From Bacteroidia bacterium (GTDB lineage Bacteria; Bacteroidota; Bacteroidia; Bacteroidales; Marinilabiliaceae), in contig JAUNDI010000003.1 of the NCBI GenBank assembly GCA_030526155.1, forward strand, positions 1-64,000: a DNA stretch of 64,000 bases, in the 5' to 3' direction. Below, one piece after another: positions 1 to 8,864 of the stretch. The notes beneath the pieces were generated by a model, which was not told where the DNA came from, made no database searches, and worked only from the letters and a program-made list of their open reading frames with translations. Each line of letters opens with the position of its first letter. Within the stretch, counting starts at the first letter, position 1. The translations under genes were made by a program, and so were the position numbers.

Positions 1-93
1 ACCCATTGAGACATACTTACTAAAAAAATCCTGCAAATTGACCTATACACCCAAAATCCTTATTTACAAAGGAAGGATTGACAATACACAATT

Positions 94-308
94 ACCAATC
101 CGTACAAATCCGCATAATCCGTATGTGCCAATTAAATACCCCTTCCGACCATAACAGTCAGAAGGGGTATATTTCAATATTTTACCTCGCAGGATGTAGA
201 CAAATCCGCATAATCCGTATGAGGACTAAAAAATCCGTTGAATCCGTTAAATCCGAGTGAGACCTAACCAATCCATACAAATCCGCATAATCCGTATGCG
301 CCAATTAA
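94..308. repeat. Intergenic repeat, two full 42-bp copies and one partial copy
   Basis: Copies at 94-135 and 267-308 are nearly identical over 42 bases and begin ACCAATCC. A partial copy at 200-221 shares the core AAATCCGCATAATCCGTATG. Short AATCCGTT-type units lie between them at 230-256. The spacing is irregular (about 85 to 105 bases) and nothing here codes for protein. It looks like a dispersed intergenic repeat family beyond the end of the sulfur operon. Its function is unknown. Confidence 0.75.
136..170 (-). terminator. Hairpin downstream of the sulfur amino-acid operon
   Basis: ATACCCCTTC (136-145) pairs perfectly with GAAGGGGTAT (161-170). Read on the minus strand, the stem is followed by TTTAATT. 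It lies about 150 bases past the stop of the last gene of the operon, between two repeat copies, so it could be a terminator or a structured part of the repeat. Confidence 0.5.
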
Positions 309-316
309 CAATACAT

Positions 317-1495
317 CTAAAGCTTTTCAAGCGCCTGGTCGATGTCTGACAATATATCAGAAACCTCCTCCAAGCCCACCGACAATCGTATCGTCGTAGG
401 CAAAACATCCATCTCGGCTTTCTCCTCAGCACTGAAGCCTACAAAGATAGTGCTGTATGGATGTATGGCTAGCGTCCTATTGTCAAAGAGGTTGGTGGCT
501 CTTCTGATCAACTGCAGATTGTCAATGAATCTATAGCACTCCTCTTGACTCTGTAGGTCGAAGGTGACCATAGCGCCTGCTGTCTTGCCAAACTGCTTTT
601 GCGCTAGCTCATGGTACTTATTGCTCTCCAAACCTACATAACCTACCTTGCAGATCTTCTCTCTCTTCTCTAGGGCTGTAGCCACCGCTAAGGCATTGGC
701 CGATTGTACCTTGTATCTCGCATGGAGTGTCTCAAGGCCTATCGACTGCATATAGGCCGCATGTGGTGTCATGTAAGCGCCAAAGTTAAAGAGCATATCT
801 GTCTGTATGCGCTTGGCTATCTCTGGATATCTACCATAGTGTATAGAGAGACCGCCTAATGAGGTTGCACCGCCTGAGAGGTACTTAGTACTAGAGACTA
901 CCTCAATATCAAGCCCCAACTCCTTACCGCTGAACTCGGTGAATGGAATAATAGTGGAGTCGGCTATCAATGGTACATTACGACTATGGGCCAACTGCGA
1001 TAAGGCCTTCAAGTCGGCTACCTCAAGCTGTGGGTTTGTTACTATCTCTAGATATATGCAAGCTGTATTCTCATCTATCGCTTTCGCCGTTACCTCTATA
1101 TCTGTAAGATCTACAAAGCGTACCTCAATGCCTAGTCTGGCAAACGACTTTGCAAGTAGCGAATAGGTATTTCCAAAGAGGTGTCTAGAGGCTACTATAT
1201 TCTGCCCACTAATGGCCGTAGCTAAAAGGGTATTACTAATGGCTGCCATGCCCGAATTGAAGGCTATCACACTCTCTGCCCCCGTAATGGCTGCTACCTT
1301 ATCCTCAAAGAAGGTAACAGTAGGGTTCATAGTACGCGAATAGTCAGGCTCTGGTATACGCCCAGCGAAGACATCACTCATCTGCTGCGCCGTCTCAAAC
1401 TCGAAAGCACAGGTGTGGTACACAGGCATACTCAATGCACCATAGGCATCGGCATGTCTGAATGGTGTGTCAATTGCTTTTGTTTTATTATCCAT
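317..1495 (-). CDS. Cys/Met metabolism PLP-dependent enzyme (trans-sulfuration family)
   Basis: A 392-residue fold-type I PLP enzyme of the cystathionine gamma-synthase / O-acetylhomoserine sulfhydrylase / methionine gamma-lyase family, full length for the family. The Schiff-base lysine is K204 in SSTKYLSGG, and the PLP phosphate region is NSGMAA near residue 80. The segment HLFGNTYSL (105-113) has Asn where methionine gamma-lyases carry an active-site Cys, so a sulfhydrylase or synthase role is more likely than classical methionine gamma-lyase. It is probably cytosolic. It is the last gene of a minus-strand operon, 34 bases after a MalY/PatB C-S lyase and downstream of a cation symporter, which points to homocysteine/cysteine turnover. 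The exact reaction cannot be read from sequence. Confidence 0.88.
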   Translation of the reverse strand: MDNKTKAIDTPFRHADAYGALSMPVYHTCAFEFETAQQMSDVFAGRIPEPDYSRTMNPTVTFFEDKVAAITGAESVIAFNSGMAAISNTLLATAISGQNIVASRHLFGNTYSLLAKSFARLGIEVRFVDLTDIEVTAKAIDENTACIYLEIVTNPQLEVADLKALSQLAHSRNVPLIADSTIIPFTEFSGKELGLDIEVVSSTKYLSGGATSLGGLSIHYGRYPEIAKRIQTDMLFNFGAYMTPHAAYMQSIGLETLHARYKVQSANALAVATALEKREKICKVGYVGLESNKYHELAQKQFGKTAGAMVTFDLQSQEECYRFIDNLQLIRRATNLFDNRTLAIHPYSTIFVGFSAEEKAEMDVLPTTIRLSVGLEEVSDILSDIDQALEKL

Positions 1496-1529
1496 CTAAG
1501 TTATTATGTTAATAAGTGTATTATACGTT

Positions 1530-2696
1530 CTATCGCTCTATGGCCTCTTTCAACTGGTCTAGGGCTTGCTTGAGTATGGCTCTAGGCGTACCTACATTGA
1601 GTCTCATAAAGCCTTTGCCCTCCGGACCAAATTTACTACCATCATCCAAAGCCAAATGTGCCTTATCTATGAAGAGGTCAAGCAACTGCTCATGACTTAT
1701 CCCTAAATCTCTACAGTTAAGATATATAAGATACGAGGCCTCTGGTACCATTGGCTTTATTTGAGGTATATTCTCCTCTAAATAAGAGACCACAAAATTA
1801 ATATTATCTTGTATATATTGTTTTACCTCTTCAAGCCATTGTGCTCCTTGGGTATAGGCGGTGACTGTTACTAGCTGGGCAAACATATTGCCCTCGTCTA
1901 GCTCGCTTGCTTGTAAGTAGGCTTTATACTCATTACGTATGGCTGTATTGTGGATAATAGAATATGAAGTGACAATGCCTGGTGTATTAAAGGCTTTACT
2001 AGGCGACCCAAAGGTGATGCTTATCTCTCTCGCCTCATCGCTGACCGTAGCAAATGGTATATGCTTATGTGGCGCAAGGGTGAGGTCGGCATGTATCTCA
2101 TCTGATATTACCAATACACCATTCTCTTTGCAGATATGCGCTATCTTCTCTAGTTCGCCTTGCGTCCATACGCGTCCGCCTGGGTTATGCGGATTGGAGA
2201 GTATCAAGACTTTCACACCCTTTATATCTTGGGCTAGCTTATCAAAGTCTATATAGTATCTGTTATCCTCGCCTAATACAAGCTCGTGTCTTACTACCGT
2301 ACGTTTATTATTGCCTGCTACAATGAAGAATGGGTGATAGACAGGGGCAAATACCATTACCTTATCGTCTTTCTGCGTGAAAGCTTGCAATACAAAGGCT
2401 ATGCCGCGTACTATACCAGGTATGAAGGTGATCTCTCTATGAGCTACCTCGTAGTTGTGTCTCTTCTTTAACCAATCTATTATAGAGGCTCTCCACTGTG
2501 GGTGGGTTGCCGTATAGCCCAATATCTCATGGTCTAGCCTATTGCGTAGTGCTTTTATCACAAAGTCTGGCGTACGGAAATCCATATCTGCTACCCAAAG
2601 TGGTAGAAGGTCGGTGCGATGCCATCGCTCCTCTAATACACCATATTTCAAACAATCGCTATTCTTGCGATCTATTACCTCATCAAAATTGTACAT
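1530..2696 (-). CDS. MalY/PatB family aminotransferase, probable cystathionine beta-lyase
   Basis: A 388-residue class I/II PLP-fold protein. Family marks are ADMDF near residue 36, SNPHNPGGRVW (167-177), ISDEIHADL (197-205) and SPSKAFNTPG with the PLP lysine K234. MalY/PatB proteins cleave C-S bonds of cystathionine or cysteine, giving homocysteine or sulfide plus pyruvate and ammonia. It is cytosolic, with no signal peptide. It sits between a cation symporter and a Cys/Met PLP enzyme on the same strand, which supports a sulfur amino-acid role. A secondary regulatory role, as in E. coli MalY, is possible but has no support here. Confidence 0.88.
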   Translation of the reverse strand: MYNFDEVIDRKNSDCLKYGVLEERWHRTDLLPLWVADMDFRTPDFVIKALRNRLDHEILGYTATHPQWRASIIDWLKKRHNYEVAHREITFIPGIVRGIAFVLQAFTQKDDKVMVFAPVYHPFFIVAGNNKRTVVRHELVLGEDNRYYIDFDKLAQDIKGVKVLILSNPHNPGGRVWTQGELEKIAHICKENGVLVISDEIHADLTLAPHKHIPFATVSDEAREISITFGSPSKAFNTPGIVTSYSIIHNTAIRNEYKAYLQASELDEGNMFAQLVTVTAYTQGAQWLEEVKQYIQDNINFVVSYLEENIPQIKPMVPEASYLIYLNCRDLGISHEQLLDLFIDKAHLALDDGSKFGPEGKGFMRLNVGTPRAILKQALDQLKEAIER

Positions 2697-2762
2697 ATCC
2701 TATATAGCCTTTTATTCGTTACACTCCTATTACTATTTACTCTCTTGTCTACAAGCAATGCT

Positions 2763-3905
2763 CTACTCATTCTTGCTTCTCACCTTATCTATAATAAGCG
2801 AGAGAGCACCATCACCAGTAACATTGCATGCCGTACCAAATGAGTCTTGCAATGCAAAGATGGCTATAAGCATAGCTGTTCCTGCATCGTCAAATTGAAG
2901 AACACTGATGACTATACCTAACGAGGCTAATACCGTGCCTCCAGGTACGCCTGGCGCTCCGACCGCAAAGATACCAAGAAGAATGATAAATAGTGCAAGG
3001 GTGGAGAACTCTGGGATACTACCATATAGGAGTTGTGATACTACACAAACAAAGAATACCTCCGTAAGTACCGAACCACAAAGATGAATATTGGCAAATA
3101 GCGGAATGCTAAAGTCTACTGTCTCGCGCTTTAACACGTCCGACTTATGCGCACTCTGCAACGCAACGCCTAGTGTGGCTGCACTAGACATGGTGCCAAG
3201 GGCGGTGAGGTAGGCCGGCAAATAATGACGTACCACATGCCACCCATTTTTGCCCGAGTAAACTGATGCCCCTACATAGAGGAGGGTAAGCCATATATAG
3301 TGCATTACTATAACTATCAAGATAACTGGGAGAAAGACCCAAAGACGTGATATGGTACCCTCATAAGCAAGTACAGCAAAGTTGGCTGCTATATAGAATG
3401 GTAATATAGGTATAAGTATCTTACTAACAAGATTGAGAACAATAGATCTAAACTGTACCAACGCCTTCTCAAAGACGTCTGATGATGTCCATAGTGTGCC
3501 TAATCCTAACAAGACTGCTATGGTAAGTGCTGTCATCACATTCATAATAGGTGGTATCTCTACCGTGAAAAGCTGTGCGGGGAGTGCCCTAGCTACACTA
3601 TCATCTGGTGTGATATTCAACAATGGTATCGCATATTGTGCTGTAATGGCCGAGAAGAAGGCTGCTCCTACACTGGAGCAATATGCTAGGGTGAAGGCTA
3701 TGAGTAGAGTGCGACTAACATTGCCTTTCTGTGCCGAAATACTTGGGGCTACAAAGCCTATAATGATAAGTGGGATAAGGAAGAATATAAGCTGACCGCT
3801 TATCTGTCTTACCGCTAAAACAACATTAACAAGGCTCTCTGGTATTAAGAGGCCTACGACTATTCCCACTATTACTGCTCCTACTAAGAATAAAATTGTT
3901 CTCAT
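2763..3905 (-). CDS. Dicarboxylate/amino acid:cation symporter (DAACS family)
   Basis: A 380-residue inner-membrane carrier with hydrophobic segments along its length. Family motifs are visible: SSAATLGVAL (re-entrant loop 1 serine-rich motif) and GAPGVPGGTVLAS (re-entrant loop 2). DAACS carriers import acidic or neutral amino acids, dicarboxylates or cystine with Na+ or H+. The substrate cannot be named from sequence. Co-orientation with two C-S bond enzymes makes cyst(e)ine or a related amino acid a reasonable guess. It is the first gene of the three-gene minus-strand set; no clear -7 box was found directly upstream. Confidence 0.85.
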   Translation of the reverse strand: MRTILFLVGAVIVGIVVGLLIPESLVNVVLAVRQISGQLIFFLIPLIIIGFVAPSISAQKGNVSRTLLIAFTLAYCSSVGAAFFSAITAQYAIPLLNITPDDSVARALPAQLFTVEIPPIMNVMTALTIAVLLGLGTLWTSSDVFEKALVQFRSIVLNLVSKILIPILPFYIAANFAVLAYEGTISRLWVFLPVILIVIVMHYIWLTLLYVGASVYSGKNGWHVVRHYLPAYLTALGTMSSAATLGVALQSAHKSDVLKRETVDFSIPLFANIHLCGSVLTEVFFVCVVSQLLYGSIPEFSTLALFIILLGIFAVGAPGVPGGTVLASLGIVISVLQFDDAGTAMLIAIFALQDSFGTACNVTGDGALSLIIDKVRSKNE

Positions 3906-3976
3906 GACGTTATTATGTTATTAGTTTTAAGATTCGTCTTCAAAAGTGTGTTATCAATGTATGAATAAGTAAATAT

Positions 3977-4027
3977 AAGAAAGAAATCGACACAGCCTAA
4001 GCATTCACGTCGATTTCCTTCTTTCTT
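3977..4027 (-). terminator. Terminator of the orphan susD gene
   Basis: The arm AAGAAAGAAATCGAC (3977-3991) pairs with GTCGATTTCCTTCTTTCTT (4009-4027) with a small bulge, giving a long stem with a 17-base loop. It lies just past the susD stop and before the start of the symporter gene, separating the two transcripts. Confidence 0.75.
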
Positions 4028-4040
4028 AAAACTTATAACA

Positions 4041-5696
4041 TTAATAACCTGGGTTCTGCTCTAGGTGAAGGTCTTCGCCGGTGAAGCCTGTAGGGATTGG
4101 CTGACGGTAGTGACGACCTTTTACATTATTATATTTAGCTACAAGATGTTTGTGAATCTTAGCGAAGAATGATGATACCTCTGCTCCATCTTTTCCAATG
4201 GCTCCTGATGTAGCGTAGCTGTCATCGAAGTGCTTGTAGTTCTTAACCTGCTGTACCGAAGAGATGAGATCTTTCCAACGTAGGCTGTTGAGGAGCGACT
4301 TCTGCTCGTATGTGAACTCATAATCCCACTCTCTCTTAATCTGGTCAAATGTTGGTGCCGATACCTCTTCAATACCTGCTCTCTTACGAAGCTCGTTGAA
4401 TGGTGCTGCCGCCTCTGCATTTCTGCCTAGCTGTACAAGTGCCTCTGCTTTTGTCAAGAGTACCTCTGCATATCTTATCTCAATACGGTCTACCGAGTTG
4501 AAGGTAATCTCTATATTCTCAGCATTGTCATAGCTCTGGTCTACACCCTTACCATTTACTGGAGTATATATTGGTGAGTAGTAGTTGTACTCCTTGCCAT
4601 CCTCTGGGTTAACAAGTGATGTGAAGTATGTCTTCGCTAGACGCTTGTCGTTTGGATACTCTGCAGCCCAATCGTCATAGAGATCATCATCTGCTACCTC
4701 AGTATGGTTCTCATTAAAGCCTCTGCCGTTCTCACCATTCAAGAATGGGAATGTCCAAGAGCAGTGTGTCTGGTGATTACCTTGTGCATCTGTCTTATCG
4801 CCATCGTGATGTATGGTGAATAGGTGCTCATTTGTACCGCGTTTGTTACTCTCATAATCTCTACCGAATAGCTTAGCAAAGTCTGGGTCAAGGGCCAACT
4901 TGCCACTCTTAATTACCTTGTCAGCATACTCTACTGCCTTCTCCAATCGCGCATCTGTCTTTGTAAAGGCTGGGTCCTTCTGTGATGTTGCAATGGCTGC
5001 TACCTCTGATGCACTCAATGGATTGTCACCCCATACAAGATATGCTCTAGCCAAAAGCGCCTGAGCCGCCTGCTTTGATGGTGTCACTGGGTCGCCGTTG
5101 TAGTCGTTAAGAAGAGCCTCTGCATCTGTAAAGTCCTTAACAATCTGAGCAAATACATTGTCGATTGGCTGACGAACCGTTACATCTCCGCCCTCTTCTG
5201 TATATACTGGCACCTCACCCCAGAGCTGTACCAAGTACAAGTAAGCAAGACCACGGAGGAACTTAGCTTTACCAACTGCTGCCTTATAGCCTTGATCAGT
5301 TACCTGCTTAGCAGCGTATGCCTTCTCTATCTCGGCTATAGCATTGTTGTTCTCTGTAACACCAAGCAACAAATGGTTGAATATCTTAATCTGATACCAT
5401 GTGTCTGGTTGCTGCTCAAATCTACTGTTAAGTGGTCCAGGCTCATCCTCCTCACCCTCGAAAGAGATTAGTTTGTTAGAGTTAAGTTCTATTACGAAGG
5501 AGAATGACGAGCTCAATGGTTGCCAGTGCGAGTAGACACCGTTTACTGTCGCTATAGCAGTAGCGTCGTCTGTTACAATTTCAGAGATTACACCTGCTGG
5601 TGTGCTATTATCGTCATCATCACATGATGTAGTTGTTGCAGAAAAAAGTGCCGCTGCAGCAGCTAATGCCCAAATGCTGTTTTTGTTGTTTCTCAT
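4041..5696 (-). CDS. SusD/RagB-family outer-membrane lipoprotein (orphan)
   Basis: A 551-residue protein with a lipoprotein signal: a charged N-terminus, an Ala-rich core and TTTSC with the lipidated Cys at 25, followed by Asp residues as is usual for surface lipoproteins in this phylum. SusD/RagB features are the helical TPR-like body (AKFLRGLAYLYLVQLWGEVP near 145-164) and the C-terminal RYAEVLLTKAEALVQLGR block, ending in NPGY. SusD proteins form the lid on a SusC TonB-dependent transporter and bind glycans or peptides. No susC lies beside it, so its partner must be elsewhere or lost. A LuxR-type response regulator is divergently placed upstream. The ligand is unknown. Confidence 0.9.
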   Translation of the reverse strand: MRNNKNSIWALAAAAALFSATTTSCDDDDNSTPAGVISEIVTDDATAIATVNGVYSHWQPLSSSFSFVIELNSNKLISFEGEEDEPGPLNSRFEQQPDTWYQIKIFNHLLLGVTENNNAIAEIEKAYAAKQVTDQGYKAAVGKAKFLRGLAYLYLVQLWGEVPVYTEEGGDVTVRQPIDNVFAQIVKDFTDAEALLNDYNGDPVTPSKQAAQALLARAYLVWGDNPLSASEVAAIATSQKDPAFTKTDARLEKAVEYADKVIKSGKLALDPDFAKLFGRDYESNKRGTNEHLFTIHHDGDKTDAQGNHQTHCSWTFPFLNGENGRGFNENHTEVADDDLYDDWAAEYPNDKRLAKTYFTSLVNPEDGKEYNYYSPIYTPVNGKGVDQSYDNAENIEITFNSVDRIEIRYAEVLLTKAEALVQLGRNAEAAAPFNELRKRAGIEEVSAPTFDQIKREWDYEFTYEQKSLLNSLRWKDLISSVQQVKNYKHFDDSYATSGAIGKDGAEVSSFFAKIHKHLVAKYNNVKGRHYRQPIPTGFTGEDLHLEQNPGY

Positions 5697-5740
5697 GTTG
5701 CCTAAATTTGTTTGGTTATACTTCCTTTATTTTGACAATG

Positions 5741-5771
5741 CAAAGTTAGGCCGCCACACAGGGGTAGACAA
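5741..5771 (-). promoter_or_regulatory. Promoter of the orphan susD gene
   Basis: On the minus strand, TAACTTTG (5741-5748) matches the -7 consensus TAnnTTTG. TTG (5769-5771) lies 20 bases upstream at the -33 position. Confidence 0.6.
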
Positions 5772-5793
5772 TCGCACAGAAAGGGCATTTTGC

Positions 5794-5811
5794 ATAGCAT
5801 ATTCATGCTAT
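5794..5811. promoter_or_regulatory. Inverted repeat upstream of susD, candidate operator
   Basis: ATAGCAT and ATGCTAT are 7-base arms separated by ATTC. The site lies 22 bases beyond the -33 element of the susD promoter, where an activator could bind. No binding protein is proven. Confidence 0.4.
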
Positions 5812-5842
5812 ATCGCATATTATAGATGTTTCGTCTGCTACT

Positions 5843-5862
5843 ATATACCTAATTAGGTATAT
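5843..5862. promoter_or_regulatory. Perfect 20-bp palindrome between susD and the response regulator
   Basis: ATATACCTAATTAGGTATAT is fully self-complementary. It lies 17 bases before the -33 element of the response-regulator promoter and about 70 bases from the susD -33 element. Its placement fits a dimeric regulator acting on one or both divergent genes, such as the adjacent LuxR-type protein. Confidence 0.5.
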
Positions 5863-5879
5863 TTTCTATTTCTCCCTTA

Positions 5880-5915
5880 TTTGTATGGTTATTATTCTAC
5901 AACGCAGTACCTTTG
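5880..5915 (+). promoter_or_regulatory. Promoter of the LuxR-type response regulator
   Basis: TACCTTTG (5908-5915) fits TAnnTTTG exactly, and TTTG (5880-5883) could be the -33 element, although the 24-base spacing is a little long. Transcription would begin near 5922, which rules out the upstream ATG at 5885. Confidence 0.6.
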
Positions 5916-5935
5916 TAACATTAAACAAAGGAGGA

Positions 5936-6586
5936 ATGATGAATAGAAACATAATCATAGCAGATAATCACGAGTTGTCTAGATACGCAATTCAGCAACT
6001 TATTACAAATAACAATCTCTCTGTAGGTAAAGAGACTCTTTGCGTAAGCTCTACCAATGAGTTGAATGCTACGTTAGACAAAGACGACACTGCTATGGTT
6101 ATAGTTGATATGGGACATTTCGACTCAATACATACAGAGGATTTAGTCGCCCTTCACTCAAAGCATGCTAATACAGCATGGCTGATTCTCTCGGCCGACC
6201 TCTCAGAGGCTACCGTGAGACGTCTATCAGAGTGGTCATCATTCAGCTTCGCCCTTACCAACTGCCGCGTAGAGGAGATACTCTCAGCTATCAAATCGTC
6301 AATAGTGGGCGAACGTTTCATATGCCACCAAGTAATGGATATCCTCCTATCCCCAAACAAAAGGGAGGAAACCGAGCAACTCACTAGCACAGAGATTGAG
6401 GTACTACGCCTAATAGCCCAAGGCCGCACAGTAAAGGAGATAGCCGGAATACGCAACTCCAGCAGCCACACCATAATAGCCCACAAGCGTAATATATTCA
6501 GAAAACTAAACGTCAACACCATATACGAAGCCACAATGGCTGCCGCCCGCATGGGTCTAGTGAACTTGATTGAATACTATATCTAA
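5936..6586 (+). CDS. LuxR/NarL-type response regulator with divergent receiver domain
   Basis: About 216 residues from the ATG pair at 5936/5939, preceded by AAAGGAGG (5927-5934), an unusually clear Shine-Dalgarno for this phylum. The spacing favours 5939. An N-terminal receiver-like domain (about 1-125) keeps ADNHE and VDMG, whose Asp matches the phospho-acceptor, and a Ser in LILSAD. The conserved Lys near the end of the receiver is missing (FALTN in that region). The C-terminal LuxR helix-turn-helix (about 150-205) is well kept: LTSTEIEVLRLIAQGRTVKEIA, then SHTIIAHKRNIFRKL. No sensor kinase is adjacent. It is divergent from an orphan susD and may control it through the palindrome between them. 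Signal unknown. Confidence 0.87.
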   Translation: MMNRNIIIADNHELSRYAIQQLITNNNLSVGKETLCVSSTNELNATLDKDDTAMVIVDMGHFDSIHTEDLVALHSKHANTAWLILSADLSEATVRRLSEWSSFSFALTNCRVEEILSAIKSSIVGERFICHQVMDILLSPNKREETEQLTSTEIEVLRLIAQGRTVKEIAGIRNSSSHTIIAHKRNIFRKLNVNTIYEATMAAARMGLVNLIEYYI

Positions 6587-6606
6587 GGCCAAATATCAAT
6601 AGACAA

Positions 6607-6646
6607 AAAAGTACCGCGAATCCTTAATGGTTATCGCGGTACTTTT
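6607..6646. terminator. Bidirectional terminator
   Basis: AAAAGTACCGCG (6607-6618) pairs with CGCGGTACTTTT (6635-6646). A-rich and T-rich flanks allow use in both directions, between the convergent response-regulator gene and the DUF3857-like gene. Confidence 0.85.
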
Positions 6647-6662
6647 ATTATTTACCTCTCTA

Positions 6663-8864
6663 TCATCTCTTTCTGATGACAATATTCAACTCTCGGAATG
6701 CCTGGTGCGCCTTAAGAATATCTTTTAGCTTCTGCCAATCGGACACTGGGGCATGATGCTGACTGAACTGATTCTTTACCTCTATCTTAAGGTGCGACCC
6801 CTCGATGGTGGCTTTACTCGTAAACTCACCAATATTATTGGCTACACTCATATGGAGCGCCTTAAGGGATGATGGGGATAACTCATAACCTTGTGGTAGT
6901 TCTATATCTATAGAGTGGCAGCGCGAGATAGGACACGCAAAATAGATGTCGACCTCTCTCTCTTCCTCCTCTTCACTTATAGGTTGCTTTGGATCTATTA
7001 GTCGTCCTACAGAGAGCACTTTGCTATCTCCTGAGTCAAAGACCATCTTTTCTAGGGTATACGAGGCCTCATTGACAAAGGCAGGATTCTCTGCATCAAT
7101 GCCTACATTGTCTATCTTCACATAATCAACATTGCTCACTCCTACTCCATGATACCCCTTCAAGACACTCTTTTGTAGCTGAGGTATATATCTCTTATAG
7201 TATTCAATCTGCATACGATAGAGTGTCTTCGTAGGGTAACGGTCTGAATAGGTCTGTGTAGTAGGCAACTGTGAACGATAGGCCGAATCTAACTGAAAGT
7301 GTGATATCATAGCCTCTTGGTCTTGAAGTTTTGCATGACCAGTGGCCGATGTCTTACGCACTATCCTCAAGGCACGGTCGTCAATTGTAACCTTAAGTTC
7401 ACTACTCAATTTATTATCGTCAACTGTAGATACAGGGAGTGTGACCAACTGGTACTTATCGCCATCCACAACACCTGTCCTCTCCTCATAAGGAGCAAAG
7501 TAGGCCTTTCGTCCCTGATATGCCGCAGGAAGATATGAACCATTTTGATATACTCCTTCATAAGGTGCTACGAAATACCCATCACCATCTTCTACATGAA
7601 TAATAAATGAGATATCTCTATGGTCTAATATGTTATCTATTGATGGCTTAAACCTTGTGGTAGTAACACCTACTTGATATTTGATCTTATAATCACGAAG
7701 CCAGAAAACTAAGCTCGTCAGCATATCATACTCCTTTTGCTCTCCAACCTTTATATTATTAGCACCATAACACATTGCTAATACCTTATAAAAGATATCT
7801 GCCTTCTGCGTATCAGACATATTAGGGTCTCTCTTTATCAACTCCTCTATGATACCCCTAGGCTTTGGCGATAAACCTACATTATGAGGTACTCGCCAAT
7901 AGTAAGAATCTACCATGTCAAGGTAATATCTAACAATATCTGTTGGATCTGGGTCCTCAAATATACCCTCCTTAAGTGCATATTTAGGAACAATCTGCCC
8001 AGCAATGCCTCGATTTGATTTAAGTCTTGTAAGATCTATCCTTATATATGGCACCTGAGCCGCCGCTATATAATACCTCTCTGGCATCTTCTTGCCTTGT
8101 ATGCTTGTTTTGAGGTCTAAGGTATAATTGCCTTTATCATCTACCGAACGCGTCATATGTGGAGCCCCATTGAAATGACGATATCTTACATTAAGGTCTT
8201 TATCAAATACACAATGCACTTGTGTATTTAACACCGGCTCCTCATTGCCAAAATAGATAACAATAGGGTCAATAGATACGTTAGTATGCTCAACAAACTC
8301 AAATGCAAATAGGTCAAGAACATCTCCTACAGAGAGCCCCGGAATGGCTATTCTCGTTACCTTGTCATCTGAGACATCCATAGAGGCCGCCTCATCAATA
8401 TCAACTACCTTTACCTCTCCACTCTTCTTAATAACTTTAGCGCCCAAGACTCGTTTGACATTAAGCGACTTATGCCCCATAGCATTAAAAGAGTATGAGC
8501 GAAAATCATATTCCGAATATTCATCAACAGCTGCCTTATCATTTAGATATACAGTCTGCCTCATCAACTTACTGAGATTAACACCCCTATTCACATGAAA
8601 TCCACCCAAAAGAGTCAAAACTCCCATACCACTGAAACTAGCCGTACTTGCTGTAGTTATCTCGGTATAACGGGCTAAGACAACAGACGACTCTTTCGTG
8701 TACTCTTTAGGTAGCTTATAATTATTAAATTGTGGCAAATCCATGCCCCACACCCATTCTCTGATACTTTTTGAATAGGCTTGATAGTCTGCCTTCTCCT
8801 CTGCAGCCCACACAAAACTAGAGGTGAATAGCAATAGACAGATAAATATGCTGATACTTCTCAT
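6663..8864 (-). CDS. Secreted DUF3857/transglutaminase-fold protein, catalytic residues lost
   Basis: A 733-residue protein with a Sec signal peptide (hydrophobic core ICLLLFTSSFVWA, cleavage after about residue 20). The N-terminal half resembles DUF3857. The middle resembles a transglutaminase-like domain but lacks its triad: where relatives have GDCKG this protein reads KVGEQKEYDM, and where they have NHA and LDAT it reads ISFIIHV and YFVAPYEG. It is probably periplasmic and non-enzymatic. Its start overlaps the end of the upstream gene remnant by 4 bases, so the two were translated as a pair. Function unknown; a substrate- or partner-binding role beside the active paralogue is an inference. 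Confidence 0.75.
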   Translation of the reverse strand: MRSISIFICLLLFTSSFVWAAEEKADYQAYSKSIREWVWGMDLPQFNNYKLPKEYTKESSVVLARYTEITTASTASFSGMGVLTLLGGFHVNRGVNLSKLMRQTVYLNDKAAVDEYSEYDFRSYSFNAMGHKSLNVKRVLGAKVIKKSGEVKVVDIDEAASMDVSDDKVTRIAIPGLSVGDVLDLFAFEFVEHTNVSIDPIVIYFGNEEPVLNTQVHCVFDKDLNVRYRHFNGAPHMTRSVDDKGNYTLDLKTSIQGKKMPERYYIAAAQVPYIRIDLTRLKSNRGIAGQIVPKYALKEGIFEDPDPTDIVRYYLDMVDSYYWRVPHNVGLSPKPRGIIEELIKRDPNMSDTQKADIFYKVLAMCYGANNIKVGEQKEYDMLTSLVFWLRDYKIKYQVGVTTTRFKPSIDNILDHRDISFIIHVEDGDGYFVAPYEGVYQNGSYLPAAYQGRKAYFAPYEERTGVVDGDKYQLVTLPVSTVDDNKLSSELKVTIDDRALRIVRKTSATGHAKLQDQEAMISHFQLDSAYRSQLPTTQTYSDRYPTKTLYRMQIEYYKRYIPQLQKSVLKGYHGVGVSNVDYVKIDNVGIDAENPAFVNEASYTLEKMVFDSGDSKVLSVGRLIDPKQPISEEEEEREVDIYFACPISRCHSIDIELPQGYELSPSSLKALHMSVANNIGEFTSKATIEGSHLKIEVKNQFSQHHAPVSDWQKLKDILKAHQAFRELNIVIRKR

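Noticed and set aside
94..308. CRISPR array
   Set aside because: Only two full copies and one partial copy, with unequal spacing and no cas genes.
317..1495. Assignment as methionine gamma-lyase
   Set aside because: The active-site Cys region of that enzyme is replaced by FGNT, so the more general family name is used.
5885..5935. Upstream start for the response regulator at 5885
   Set aside because: It lies before the -7 box at 5908-5915, and the Shine-Dalgarno sequence is at 5927-5934.
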